A stretch of 64,000 nucleotides of DNA, from the NCBI GenBank assembly GCA_034359265.1, contig CP136893.1, positions 18,977,001 to 19,041,000 on the forward strand. Reading direction: 5' to 3'. The notes beneath the pieces were generated by a model. It did not search any database. It worked only from the letters and a program-made list of their open reading frames with translations, and was not told the DNA's origin. Below, piece by piece: positions 25,191 to 39,300 of the stretch; the stretch's first letter is position 1; each line of letters starts with the position of its first letter. The stretch comes from Canna indica (lineage: Eukaryota > Streptophyta > Magnoliopsida > Zingiberales > Cannaceae). Made by a program: the position numbers and the translations under genes.

Positions 25191-25579
25191 ATTTAATGTA
25201 TTTTTTAGAAGAGGGGATTGAACCTAGTGGCTTGCGCACTCATTCCAAGGAGGGGTGCACGCAAACCGATGAGACGCTTGAGGGTGCCGACGATCGGAGG
25301 TGTTCCGGTGCGAGATTTCCAATGTTCATCAAAGCCTTTTCCTAAGGGAGAGGTAGAGTCTTTGTTCTTGGTGAGTGGCCATAAAATTTTAGGGATTTGC
25401 CTACCTTTAGGGTAGTCCCAAGTTCAAGGATGAATTAAATTCGAAATTATTAGTTTCTTGTGATGTTTTAATGGATTCTTGATGAATTCCTTGTGCCGGT
25501 TTGTGTGATAATTGTGCCGATGGTGTAGGGCAGCCCTAGAAGGGCTAGGACTGAATTTTTGAACCCTAATTGTAGGATT

Positions 25580-25970
25580 CTTGGACTATTTTTTATGATT
25601 TATTATTATGGTAGATTACCAAGCTAGATGGCTTAGCCTGAGGGCTCCACCTGACCATATAAGGATATACTCCTATATTCTTATCCGCGTTAATTACAAG
25701 AGATTCGCCATCACGAGCCTGACATCTTCGGAATCAGCCTCGACTCATTCTTAGTAACATCCCTACGAGATTACTCGGCGATATCACCGCTAATCATTCC
25801 TCATCCTGCAATATATACAGACGCCACGTTCTTCAGGTAACACCCATCTTGAACACATTCTTACTTGAGCATCGGAGTGTCTTTTGCAGGTCCCCCCTCC
25901 CCCTATGGGAGTTGTATCGGATCGGATTGCATCGCTCCGACTTCAGGCAAGAATACTACTTGATATTATT
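25580..25970 (+). mobile_element. Possible solo LTR or LTR fragment
   Basis: A GC-richer patch in AT-rich DNA contains CAATATATACAGACGCC, followed after ~70 bp by ACTTGAGCATCGGAGTGTC and TTTTGCAGGTCCCC. That order (TATA-like box, then the GAGCATCGGAGTGTC phrase) is familiar from LTRs of large plant gypsy-type retrotransposons. I cannot find a matching second LTR, primer site or coding domain, so this is at most a relic. Confidence 0.35.
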
Positions 25971-26434
25971 TAAAGTAAAACATCACTAGATTTTAAAATT
26001 AATGAATTATTCAATTGAAATGGAAAATTAATATCTATGGCTTATAGTATTTACTGTAGGTATAATGTCTCAAAACATTCCACATTTAATCATTCATATT
26101 TTTAAATAAATTGTTCTAGAATATTTAAGCTACTTTAGAATTTTTAATATTCATGGAATCAAATTTTCACACTTATGATTTTTGTTATTTACTTTTGAAT
26201 TATTATGTATTTTTTTATAAATAGTATGTCAAATCAAAATTATATTTATTATTTAAAATAAATATAAATTTTGATAGGAAAAACTAACCTTTCAGATTAT
26301 TTCTTAAAAATTTTATTCACAATTTTATATAAATTAGCTATAACTTTTAATTATTTAATTTATTTGTTCTTTATATACAGTCGCATTATGCACAAGTTGT
26401 CAACTTAGTTTATTAGAACCTCGCAAATACGTTA

Positions 26435-26641
26435 GGGGCATGTTTGCTTCATAGGATAAGATAATTGATAGATTAATATTTATTATTTGTTTAGTGCATG
26501 AATTAGAAGAAAATGATAATAGAAAAATATAAAATTGATATTATATATTATGTACACCAAATTTAAAAAATTTATATCCAATCATTCATCGTTTATTATT
26601 CAATCCAATTATATCATATCCAATGAAGCAAACATATCATA
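26435..26641. mobile_element. Short MITE-like element
   Basis: The left end GGGGCATGTTTGCTTCAT is repeated in inverted form at the right end (ATGAAGCAAACAT), and similarity continues inward for about 28 bp (GGATAAGATA against GGATATGATA). The interior is AT-rich and non-coding, total about 207 bp. TTA lies directly before the left end, which would fit a Tourist-like 3-bp duplication, but the right copy is not clear. Confidence 0.6.
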
Positions 26642-27320
26642 GGAGATATTGAAGTGAAGAAGATTTCAAGTCTTCGGTGACATTTTCTACTTTTTGATGC
26701 ATTTGAAATGAATCCTGGTGAAGGTTGGCTAGGCAACCTTAAACATGTTTATAATGTCGAATCATTGGTATAAGCACCAAAAAAATCTCAAAAAAATAAA
26801 TCAGTTTCCTCCTATAGGTATAAGTATGACACTCAAGTATTCAACCACAACACACTATTGGCCCAGCAGCAATTTATTCAATGATTGAACTCACCTAAGG
26901 TCAAGCCAAACTCAGAAACAGACATTTTATTCTTTATTTTATGCTATCTTCCACCATAGGAGAATCTTGAGAACAATGCTTATGAAGACCATCATACCTT
27001 GCACTTATACAAGTTTGAATGAAAGAACAGCATAGAACATCTACATGTACAAGTACTATGGTACAGGTACTGATATACAAGTTGCCTTGGAGGGGTCAAT
27101 ATACACACTGCTACTGATTGATAGTTGATACAAAATTAATACAGATGGAATCCTTCACTGCTGATATCAAAATCGATATACGTGCAATAGTATAAATAGA
27201 AATTTATGTTGCTAATGACGTCAACCAGCAAAATGTGACAAATCCGACAACCCTCGACAGTAGAATCTGCATTTCTTGTTGTTGTAGGACAATTCCATTT
27301 GTTTAATATGGTACTTTGGC

Positions 27321-30300
27321 TCATTCCCAAGCATTGACGCTGCGCTCAATAGGCGAGCCAGGAACAAATGGAACAAAACCTCGCCCGCCAAACACTGGGC
27401 GCATGAAGGCATCGTCGAACTTGCGCCAGTAGTGGTGAACAGAGCGGGTCGGTGTTGTGAGAAGCATCCGGAGGCTCGTTGGGCGATGTAAATTTTCTGC
27501 TGTTTCAACCTCGGATCCCTGCCCATTACTGAGTAGTGGAGAAAGGAAGGATTTTGGACTTGGAGGATCAGAAGAAATGCTTAGAGATCTAGTGAGATGT
27601 TTTGAGCTTGCAGGCAGCAATAAGTCGATGAGAGGCTTAGTCAATAAACCAAACACCTATGAAAATGACTAAGTATCATGATCACTATAGCAAAATAAGA
27701 TTTTTATGTTAACAAATCCAATAAGCAATGAAATCCATCTCATTACTGTTACAAGTTCCTAGGAATGGTAAGTTAAAATTAAACAAGTAGAATACAATTT
27801 TCATTTTGAACTGAACAATTGTGACATCTAACAGAAGACTTAAAATGTGACTTACCATTGTACTGAAAAGAACAACTGTGATGGTACTAGTGATCAGAAA
27901 AGCATTTCCGCGCACTTGAGTATGGCCAGATCTAGTAAACTGCAGCAGTATCATTAATCCCTTTGTCAGCACGTAGGAGTCAATGGACTTTGTTTGACAG
28001 AATGAATATAATATGATGAGAATGTATGACATGCAAAGTACTTGTACAATTTTACAAGTAATTTTTCAGTATCTAATCATAAATTTGATGTATATCCTAC
28101 CTCAGAAAAAGGATATAATCATGCAAGTACGATCTGTTAGTTTAAATCTGAGCATTGTTTCCCTTGTAATAAATTTTCTGCCTTTACGAGTTACGACAAA
28201 TAAGGATTCACAATATTGTGGTATACCAAATGTGTCAATGGTACCATATGTAGCAGCACAAGTGCTATAGAATATATGCAAGGTAACATTAACAATTGCA
28301 TCAATTTTTAATCACGATTCATAATACCAGTCCACTGTACAGGTCCAATAGGGGACTGGCACAGGTTGGTATTGCACATTTAAATCATTGACTAAAAAAT
28401 GCTTTTGTTCTGAGTAGCTGAAGAATAATGATTTTGTTTTTATATAATAGAAAAAGAAAAGTGATGGCAGTATGTGATGAAATAACGATCAGTATCAGTA
28501 TAATTGTAAACATGTAAAAAAATCCTTCCTAAAAAAATAATTCTTTTCATTTTACTTATGAAAAATCATGTTGACCTGATTGTAAGCAAGTGCAATGGAT
28601 ACTGCTCCTCTCATAAGACCTGCCCACCAAATTATTACCTGTCAATAAGTCAAGATGTGAGATTTACTGTTGAACAATTGGCAAATATTGAGAAGTGATA
28701 AAATGTGGAAAAGAAATACTCACTTGCTGCTTAAAGGTAATTTTCTTATTCTGAGACTTCTTGCTTAAATTGGAGATGAAACAAAGTGGAAAGACAAAAG
28801 CAGCTCGGCCAACCAATACCAAGCCTAGGAGAATTGAGCTAACACCAATAGATTTGCCAGGGCTGTAGAGCAGGAGGATTGCTAAGATACCCCAAGCAAA
28901 CAATTGTAATTCAGTAGTAAATGCAGACAATATGTTCCTATCAAGTACTTTTTGCAATAGATTACTGAAAGAATGGAGATTTCTGAAGTACAACTTTAAA
29001 TTAGGTATCCCCTAGAAAACTCAGAATACAACTTCACTGTTATTTCATGGCAGAAGTCATATCAGGGCAGACATGTATCCTATGACCTATCACTCTTAAT
29101 ATTCAGGACAGTAAGGATTAGGCACAAAAGTTTGGTACAGTTCTTGGACAACCTTTCTGTTGTAAGCACAATGTTTCACTTATGGTTTAACTTTGTATAT
29201 AATATTGAATGAACTAGTAGCAACCTAGTTCATTTATATTTTTAATGTATTGTAACAAAGAATTGACCCCAGGTAAAACTGGCATTTACAAGTTAACACA
29301 AGAAAACTTAAAAAAAGGTTATCCTAATCAACCAGCTTTCTTCTTTTGTTTCATAATCAGCTATATACTTTATGCAGTGTGAAGAATATGTAGTCATCAG
29401 AAACATAACAAACCTGTCACTGACATATTTCCACTTCTCAATATCTAATGCATCCGTCCCAACATAAAGGAAAAGAAAAACTTCAGCAATAAATGACAAT
29501 GTTGCAAAGGCATGCCTGAGAAGAGCAAGAAAAAGATAAATACAGTGTTAGTGAACTACATAAGCCCGAAAAGGAGGTAAGTTTAAGACAAGTGGCAATT
29601 CATGCTAATTAGAAAGAAGGAATAATGTACTTTGTGGTGACCCTAGAACTCTCTGTCACATTATGCCAGGTATAGTGTGACATTACTATTCCGCAGAAGA
29701 ATACTGTAAGAATGCCGCTTAAATTTAACAACTGCAAAACAAAATAAAGTTTAGGAGCAATAATCTAATTCTAATCTCAAACTCAAAGAATTCCAGGCAT
29801 ATGGATATACAAGAAAATTGATATTTGCTTGGCAATATGGAATGAATAAAACTTACTTCAGCCAGCATATAAGTAAGATAAGCCATAAGTATCATAAGAG
29901 CAACTTCTCGATCAGTTGAATGTCTGAATAAGAATCAGAAGCAAAAGTAAGAACTGGAAGGCTTAAAAGCAAACTTAGAGTACCTTGTATTTTCAGCCAT
30001 TTGCAATAGTTGCTAAAAACATAAAACAACGCGGAGATTCAATGTAAAATTTGATTATTTATTGTGCTATGTTACTAATAGTTTTATCCACTTGAGCAAT
30101 ATGCAGAAGACTACTGTTTGTCTTAACCTTTGGTGTTCATGGTGAAGCAACATGTAACCAACTGACTACTATTTAGAAAAAAAGGATTACAGAGAAGGTT
30201 GATTTTCCTTTCACATACCTGCCGAAATACAACTTTTTAATAATGTAAGCACTAAGCAATCCTCCCTGCAAGAAAGAGATAGAAATATCTATAAAAGTTG

Positions 30301-33300
30301 TAACATGATAAATAAAGACCTTTTTTTGAAGAAATGAACAGCCAACATGATAAACAAAGATAAGGGAGAAGGGACGTACAACTGCTCCAAGCAAGGTGCT
30401 CGTTAGAAAAAGATAAATGAAGTTGCCAACAAATTGCAATGCGACGATGACGTCAATATGAACTAGATCAAATTTCTGGATTGCATTAAAAAGCACCACT
30501 GATGTAGCATCATTTACGACACCTTCACCAAAGACCAGGCTGTAAAGCAAAGGTGTCTCATCCTGATTAAGCACCTGATTTTCAAATAACAAATTTCTGA
30601 ATCAGTATGCTGTGATAAAGCACATCTGTAAAAGAAATCTGCTAGAGTTGAGAACCTGCAAAGTGCAAACAGAGTCTGTTGCAGAAAAGATTGCCCCAAT
30701 TGCTGCAAACCAGACAAGACATCAAAGAGATTATTAGTCTCAAAAGGAATAGGATGAACAAAAAAGGAACTTGTAAAGGGTCAGGCAAAAAATGCACTGC
30801 AAAAGTAGTTTACCAAGATAATCTCCAATTTCCAGAGTACCTATATCCATTTTTCTGAAAAATTCCAAGGCACCTGGACCAAAAATAAAGGTACAAAATA
30901 GAAGTTCATCATGAAATATTGTTAAATTCTTTTATATTATTAAAAAAAGATATAAATGAATCATCCTGATCATGAAAATCAACAAAACATGTTACATTGA
31001 AGAAATAATTGCTTAACTTCACAGCATTTACATGGTTATCACATTATGGCAAACTCCCTGCAATATAATAAGATATTTAATAAGAAAAGTTGCCGACTGG
31101 TTGCGATGCTGCATTGGTTGGCACTATGGATTATATTAATAAAGGAACAAGAGAAAAAAAACGAGGAATGACCCAATCAATATTAATTCAAATGGTTGCT
31201 ACTCAGGAGGCTAATTGGACTTGGACAATAAATGAAGAAAAAGGGTATGTGATCTATGATGAAGAAAATGGTAATTGGGTTACTGCTGAGTATGGAGCTG
31301 GAGAATTTGATTCGGAAGAACATGCAGAATTCTTGGACAATATGGAAAGTGATAAATTGTTTTAAGTATGATAGAAGAGAGAGAATTCAGATTGGCACCG
31401 GCTGCCTTAATGCTATCAGGATCTTGAATGGGAATGATGAATTCCCTTGAGCCTCAAGGAGCCTTGTGCTTGATATTAAGAAAGTTGTCCGCTGGTACCA
31501 CATCAAGCATGAATTTAATTTCCATACTCACGTTTTAGCTAAGTTTGCTTCCCTTACAGTTTCAATAGGAAATGGGAGTCTAATCCCCTCAGTATTAACT
31601 CTGTAATGGAGAATGTTATGCAATAAGTGCATGTTTATTATAAAAAAAAGGTTACCTCATAAGTGGATCTAAAGAATAAGAATATGAATTTTTTATGGAT
31701 TGAAAAAATTACTTCCAAATTCTGTATTATTATTTATTATATTGCCAGTGAGTGACTCAGTGGTGCTGAACTTAACCAACTATTGACAACAACAAGACAG
31801 TTTCACTGTTTGCATCAAAATACACTAACAATCTTGAACAAGTATACAAACAAGTACTAAAAATTGTGTTCATTCCTATATTTTTTCCTCCTGCAATAAA
31901 CCAGAAACACCTGCAATTAATATTTGTCTTGACAGCAAGCCAGATGACTTCTCCTAAATTAGATAAATCTAACATATAATATTTTCTTCTTATAGTTAAG
32001 CTGTCATCATTATTATTAATTAAGAGAGAGAGAGAAAGAGAGAGAGAGAGAATTTATGGAATGCAACTATTTAAAGAAGTTGATGTGATATTGAAATGGT
32101 GGAGATAGATACCTTTTCTGTAGCAGTATAAATACTGATTAATCGCTCTTCTTGTTAACTTAGATTAGCTTATGCATGCCAATAAATGTTAAAGAATGTT
32201 TCCCTTACCAAGTGAAATTATGACGAAGGAGATTAATGTCCCTACTGCACCAAACAGCATAATTGTTATGAAGTTGCGGAAGAACTGTTTTTTCTTTACT
32301 TGGAACCTGGTCAACAAGCAAGCAAAAAAATAATAATATATTTGACATAGTCAGGATCTCCAAAATGAAAATTTTTAATAAAATATATTTGTACAGAAAA
32401 ATAAAGATATGATACAGTAATGGTGAAGCACAAAGATGATTTTAAGTTTGATTTGTTACATGAATGTAGGTAAATAAGACCTACCTATGGAACATAAAAA
32501 CGTATAGAACATAAATACATAGAGAACTACTGATGAGATGACATATAATAATAAAAATCTATGGAACATAAAAGAACTATGATTTTAGGAAAGATAACAA
32601 GAAGAATGAACCTTTTCCAATTGAAATGAATTGCCAACTGGGTATAAGATAACAAGCATTAACCTTGCATAAACTAAGTTTCTACTTTAACAGGTTGTTA
32701 TGAAACCAATGGTTGAGCATGAAGCAGGGATTTCCTTGAAGTTGGTATGCATGTGTTTAACAAATGAAAAGAAAAGTCTAAATTCAAAAAATGTGAAATA
32801 GTTAACGAACATGCTTCTTGTTTTACCTTATTTATTTGGAAACATAAATTGAGCTATATTGGTTCGAAGAACCAAAATAGGGATGACAATTTAAACCAAT
32901 TAACCACCATTAACCGACTAACCGAACCATAAAATTCGGTTATAGATAGTAATTTTGCGGTTCGGTTTCCATTTCAATTAGTAGATTAGAAAACTGTTTA
33001 AATCGGTCAGTTTCGGTTATCGCCTAGCAAATAACCGGTAACTTATATAATTAATAATATATGTAATTTAATAAAATATGCAGTTTTAATACTATTGGTG
33101 TGATGCTTTTTAGGCAAAAGATTAAAAGATAAGGTACATTATTATTGCATCAATTTATTTAAGGAATAATATTTCTTCAATTATTTGTTGGTTACTGTTA
33201 TCCCCTTTATCGCCTAGTTCTAGGATAAGCATATAAGAAACTATAATAAGCACAAAAACAAGTACCTTACAATTTGGCTCTGATACCAGAGGGTAAATAA

Positions 33301-36300
33301 GAGATCACAGAAGGATGTGAGAGGTGCACGAGGGTAAATAAGAAAATGAGGGTAGTCCTTTTTGAGGGTAAATAAGAAAATGAGGGTAGTCCTTTTTGAA
33401 ACGAGCGGAGCGTAGAGCGGAGCGTAGATGTTTGAACGAAATAAATCTCAGGTCTTGAGAGACACGGGATTTAATATGGATGTAGGTAAATATTAATGAA
33501 AACTCGAAGGATTGCTCAAAAGATTGATATTATAAACTTGGAAGCTTACAAACTGACTCTTACAAACTGGTGGAAGTAAGCCAAGTGATCAGCCACATGC
33601 TGAACATTATATCTAAAATTTGTATGACTAGAGTTGGAAAGTCTTCCCAAGAGGGATCTTGAGAGCAAAAGGTTGCTCTCTCCTCCCTGCCAACTGGTGT
33701 AGCCATGAGTTTGGATGACCAACTGAATATGTTCTCTGAAGTCGTGTATACTGATGGTCATATCAGGGGCAGAGTAGGCTAACTGCGTTCCTGTGGTGAG
33801 ATCCACCTCCATAGAACTTATAATGGCCCTATCGTCGGACCATCTGGTGTCGCGAAGTAAAATCAATGCGTTGACGCCTGCACTGCGTCTATGTAGAGTG
33901 TGTATCCTAACCATTATCATACCAATGTGTAGGTGTTGGAGTCCTTCTTGAACTAAAAGGTGGTAGCTCTGGTCCGTGATAAATGGCAGCTCTAGTTGAG
34001 ATCCTTCTGTTACAAGAATTCCTGGACAAATTAGGACAACTGAGGCTCTGCAAGGCCAACAATGGGTAATTAGGCCTGCCGCAGTTGTTGTCTCCAGAAA
34101 CCCGAATACCTCAAATATCCGTACAAGAACAGATGGATCTTTAGCGATCCAGTTTGCGGATTACTCCATAACTCCAGAAAGTGCTACTCAAGAAGAAGAC
34201 CTGCAGGACGAGTTTGCAGGAATGATCCACTGTGATGACTGGAGTAGCGATTTTGAAGATCATGAGAACGAGTACTATGAAACTACTCTCAACTTTATGA
34301 CAATCACCCACGACGACGAAGGGAAAGAACACCTCACTCCCAAATGGGATGATGAAGAACCCAATGATTATGCCCCTATATGGGACAGATCTGATGAAAA
34401 TGCATCTGAAGAAGAAGAAGAGGACGACTTTGAGACAAGATATAGTCAAAGTATGTACCATGAAGAAGCAGATACCTCAGCAGTAGCATACATGGCTGAT
34501 CTAGAGTACCCGACGTTGAAGAAATTCAAAGAGGTTTTGGAAGATAAAACAGAATCGGCTTTCACAACAGGAGAATCATCAGTTACACAGATACCAAGAG
34601 AACCGATTATGGGGCCAGCCTTATACCCCCCAAGCAGTGCTTATTATCCGGCCAACAATGTGGCAGGACCATCAACCTCTTATAACCCACAATACATCCA
34701 AACAAGGGTCAACAATCTGAAAGGAGGATTTGCTAAATCTCGTAATGAGCTATACACACTACCATCAGCACAGAACAATACAGGAGCAATGTTAGTATTG
34801 CCTGAACAGTTAGGACTATATGTTGATGTGATTTCCAGGTGGGAATCAATAACCCTAAACCTGATCAACGACAGAACCTGGGTTGATAATAAATCCAAGA
34901 TGTGTTTTGTGGAAAACCTCTTGGGTGAAACAGAAAAGAAGGCTTGGATTCAATGGCGCATGGCTTACCCAAAGGAATATGACGAACTAACGGGTATTGC
35001 TGATGATCCACAGAACATCCTGTGTCAGGTACGACGAATGTTCATGTTAGAGGACCCAACTACAGGCTCAACAGATGAACAAAATAGAGCCTACAATGAC
35101 CTGGAAAGACTTTCGTGTTCCAATATCAAAGATATTATAGATTATCTGAATGACTACAAGATTTTGGCAGCGAAAACTGGCCGAATGTACGTCTCACCAG
35201 AGCTTTCAGATAAGATCTTTAGAAAGATGCCTCCCCTTATAGGCAAAGAGATCGAAGACGCCTTCAAAGCAAGACATCCAGGAAACCAAATTGGGGTTAT
35301 ACCAAGAATCCATTTCACATATCAATACATTGAAGAGCAATGTAAGAGGGCCGCTGTCCAGAAAAGTTTCAAAGACTTGTCAATATGTAGCAAGGTACCA
35401 ATACCGGGCTACTACAGAAAAGAAGGAAAATACGGACTACGCAAGGCCAGAAATTACAAGGGCAAACCACATGATACGCACATTCGAATTTTCAAAAAGA
35501 AATATTCCGATCGTATCAAGAAATGTAAATGTTTCATTTGTGGCGAGGAAGGCCACTTTGCCAGAGACTGCAAGAGAACACAAGGGAACATCGCACGAGC
35601 TGCGATAGTAGAAAACCTAGACCTTCCAAAGGACTGGGATGTCCTTTCGGTCGACCTTAATGAACCAGATAGTGATGCTATCTGTTCATTCTCGGAGGGG
35701 GAAACAGAAGTGTCACATGCCTTAACTCTTGACGCCGATTTTCCCTATGAAAGCATATTCATGATCACTACCCACACTGAAGGAGGAGGAAATTGGAGAA
35801 CCACTATTACTCTTCCTGAAATTATGAACACATGTAACCACGCATGGGAAGACAATAGACAAGAGATCACAGAAGGATGTGAGAGGTGCACATGTTGCAA
35901 GGAATTTACCAATCCAAACATGCGTGCACACTGCCGTAAATGTCTTCTTACAGCATGCCCTATGTGTTCAAGATTTCATCTAGGGCGAAAACTCAACATT
36001 ATAAAATCTAAGTTCCCAGACTATCAAGACAAAGATAGTCTCATAAAAGAGCTTCTGGATTACACAAATTACCTATTGGCAGAAAACAGCAACTTAAAGA
36101 AAGCAAATGAAGAGCTGTTACAAACAATCCAAGAACTGAAACAAAGTGTAGATCTAGAAGATCTAGAAGAAGAGTTCCACCAAATGAGCATAGAAGAAAG
36201 TAGCAGAAAGGGAAAAGAGCCGTATGAAGGGATAAGAATCAATGAGCCTGAGATCGCCAATAAACTCTCTGCAAGTGAACATCAAGAGGAGTATGTATCC

Positions 36301-39300
36301 ATAGCTGACAAGATTGATCATCCTAGAGGCAGAAGGATATTAAACCGATTGTATAATATGGTCATTATTATGGAAATCCCTCAAGTCAAATCATTCCGAG
36401 TACAGGCCATTCTAGATACGGGAGCCACCGTATGTTGTATAGACCGGGATTCAATCCCTCAAGAAGCGTTGGAACCAAGCAGCTGCCCCATCATGATCAA
36501 TGGGGTTAACTCTCAACAGATGGCCAATCACAAACTGAAAAGTGGTTTTATGATGATCGAAGAAAACCGCTTTAAAATCCCATTTACTTATGCCTTCCCC
36601 ATGAGCAAGAAGGATGGCATACAGATGTTGATAGGTTGCAATTTTATTAGGGCAATGCAAGGTGGGATAAGGATTGAAGAGCAATCAATAACTTTTTATA
36701 AGAAGATCACTACTATCATGACTCGCAATGACACAGAAGTATCAGCGACAGTTTCCATCCCAGAATTGGCCCTTACCGAAGATGAGTACCTCGAGGTACT
36801 AAACGCAACTATCTACACAGGAGAAATAGAATCTGAAAGATTCAGGGAAAGATTTCAGCCACTACTAAAAAAATTGAAGAATCAAGGGTTTATCGGTGAG
36901 AACCCTATGACCCACTGGAACAAAAATCAAGTGACATGTAAATTGGAAATCATCAATCCTGATCTGACTATACAGGATAAACCTCTAAAACATGTAACAC
37001 CAATGATGGAGGATCAATTCCAGAAGCATATACAAGCTTTGTTACAATTGGGAGTTATCAGGCCAAGTACAAGTAGACATCGAACCATGGCTATGATAGT
37101 GAACTCAGGGATAAGTATTGACCCAGTAACAAAGAAAGAGGTGAGAGGAAAAGAGAGATTGGTTTTCAACTACAAGACCTTAAATGATAATACATTTAAG
37201 GACCAGTACAGCTTGCCGGGTATCAATACCATATTAAAAAGGATCGGCAACAGCAAGATCTACTCGAAATTTGATCTGAAATCTGGTTTCCATCAAGTGG
37301 CGATGGATCCAGAATCTGTGCCATGGACCGCTTTCATCGTCCCAGGAGGACTCTACGAATGGCTAGTTATGCCATTCGGGCTTAAGAATGCCCCCTCAGT
37401 ATTCCAAAGAAAAATGGATGAGTGTTTTCGGGGGACAGAAAAATTCATAGCGGTATATATCGATGATATTTTGATATTCTCTGAAACAGAGGAGGCTCAT
37501 GCTATTCACCTACAGCAGATGCTCCAGATTTGTCAGAAGTGGGGATTAATCCTTTCCCCGTCGAAAATGAAAATCGCGGCCAAAGAAATTGAGTTCCTTG
37601 GCGCAATAATTGGCTATAACAAGATCCGTCTCCAGCCTCATATCATAAAAAAAATAGCTAATTTCGATGAAGAAAATCTGAAGACCAAGACTGGTTTAAG
37701 GGCTTGGCTGGGCATACTCAATTATGCCAGAAGTTACATTCCCAATATGGGAACCTTACTGGGGCCGCTATACTCTAAAACTGGACCCCATGGAGACAAA
37801 AGGTTGAAACCTTCAGATAGAGATTTGATCTCTAAGGTCAAGAAATTGGTACAGGAATTACCCGACCTAGAACTACCTCCCCCGAATGCCTATATCATTC
37901 TAGAAACAGATGGGTGCATGGAAGGGTGGGGAGGCATTTGCAAATGGAAGTTACAAAAACATGACAAGAGACAATCTGAAAAAATATGCGCTTACGCCAG
38001 TGGCAAGTTTCCTATAATCAAGTCTACAATTGACGCAGAGATACACGCCTGCATGGAATCTCTGAAGGCACTGAGAATACACTATATAGACAAAAAGGAA
38101 ATAACACTTCGAACAGATTGCCAAGCGATTATTAGCTTTCATAATAAATCACATCAAAACAAGCCATCTAAGGTCAGGTGGCTCAACTTCATTGACTTCA
38201 TCACAGGCACTGGTGTTCAAGTTCAGTTTGAACACATTGAGGGCAAGTTGAATGTCTTAGCGGATGCACTATCCCGCTTAACAACAAAAATGGTTTTATT
38301 AGAACACGTTCCTGAATCCTTTGTCCCTCACATAAGAACCATGGAGCAGGCCATTGAAGAAACCAAAGAGGCACCATTACAGATACAGCAAGACCTAGCC
38401 ACAATGATTGATCAGCTAAACAAAAGTCTGATAGGAGAAGAGTCAATAAATGCCCTCTACACTTGGGATGATGAAATACAAGAAATCCTAGAAGACAACA
38501 ATGAAGCAGTATCTTTGCTCATGGAAGAATTGTTAATTCAACCCCTGGAGTTCTACGAATATCACCCAGAAGAAGGAAGGTTCCTTCCTATCAATAATCA
38601 GCTGGACTGGGATGATCCCTACAGCTACAATTCGAATTTAAGAAGGATAGATGTTGCAACTAGACTAAGAGCAGTCCGCAGAGAAATATGGGCCATGCAA
38701 GACCAGGCCCAATGGACTGACAACGATGAGGACACTTGGGCTCTACCAGAATGCACCCTACCAAACCAGACCCAAAGGGATGAACCTGGATGTTCCTACC
38801 CATTGGGATATGATAGTGATAACGAAGACGAAGAGATCTTGGACTACTGGCAACGGGTGACTGAAGAAAATAACAAATTAGAAGAGTCATTGAGAAAGAT
38901 GGAGCTTCAGTCAATAAAATTTCGTGAAGAAATAGAACAACACCACAAACGACCAACAGAAGATGATGATAAAGATGAAAAGGGAAAACAACCCATGAAA
39001 GACCCCCTTACAGAAAAAGGAAAGCGTCCCGCAAGGGACTGAAGCAGCAGAATTCTGAATTAAAAAGGGCATAATGGCCATAGCCCTTATAACAAGGCCA
39101 TGTTAATATTTGTTTTTAATATGTGTGCAGATGATTCTGGACGTCCTACAACATCAGGCGATCACTCAAAAGAAGACCTTATGGAGCACCAAGAAAGACT
39201 TATCCACTGCCCAGCACTGGGCTGTACTGGGTGGAGTCACGGAGAGAAATTGTACCGGGATGAACGAACTCGAACGATTAATGGGAAAAGCCCTCTACAA

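Noticed and set aside
25218..25415. 65-codon plus-strand frame
   Set aside because: Lies beside a probable LTR relic and has no recognisable domain.
34141..34461. 106-codon minus-strand frame, repeated identically at 41313-41633
   Set aside because: Antisense shadow of the viral polyprotein; the identity just reflects the 580-bp direct repeat.
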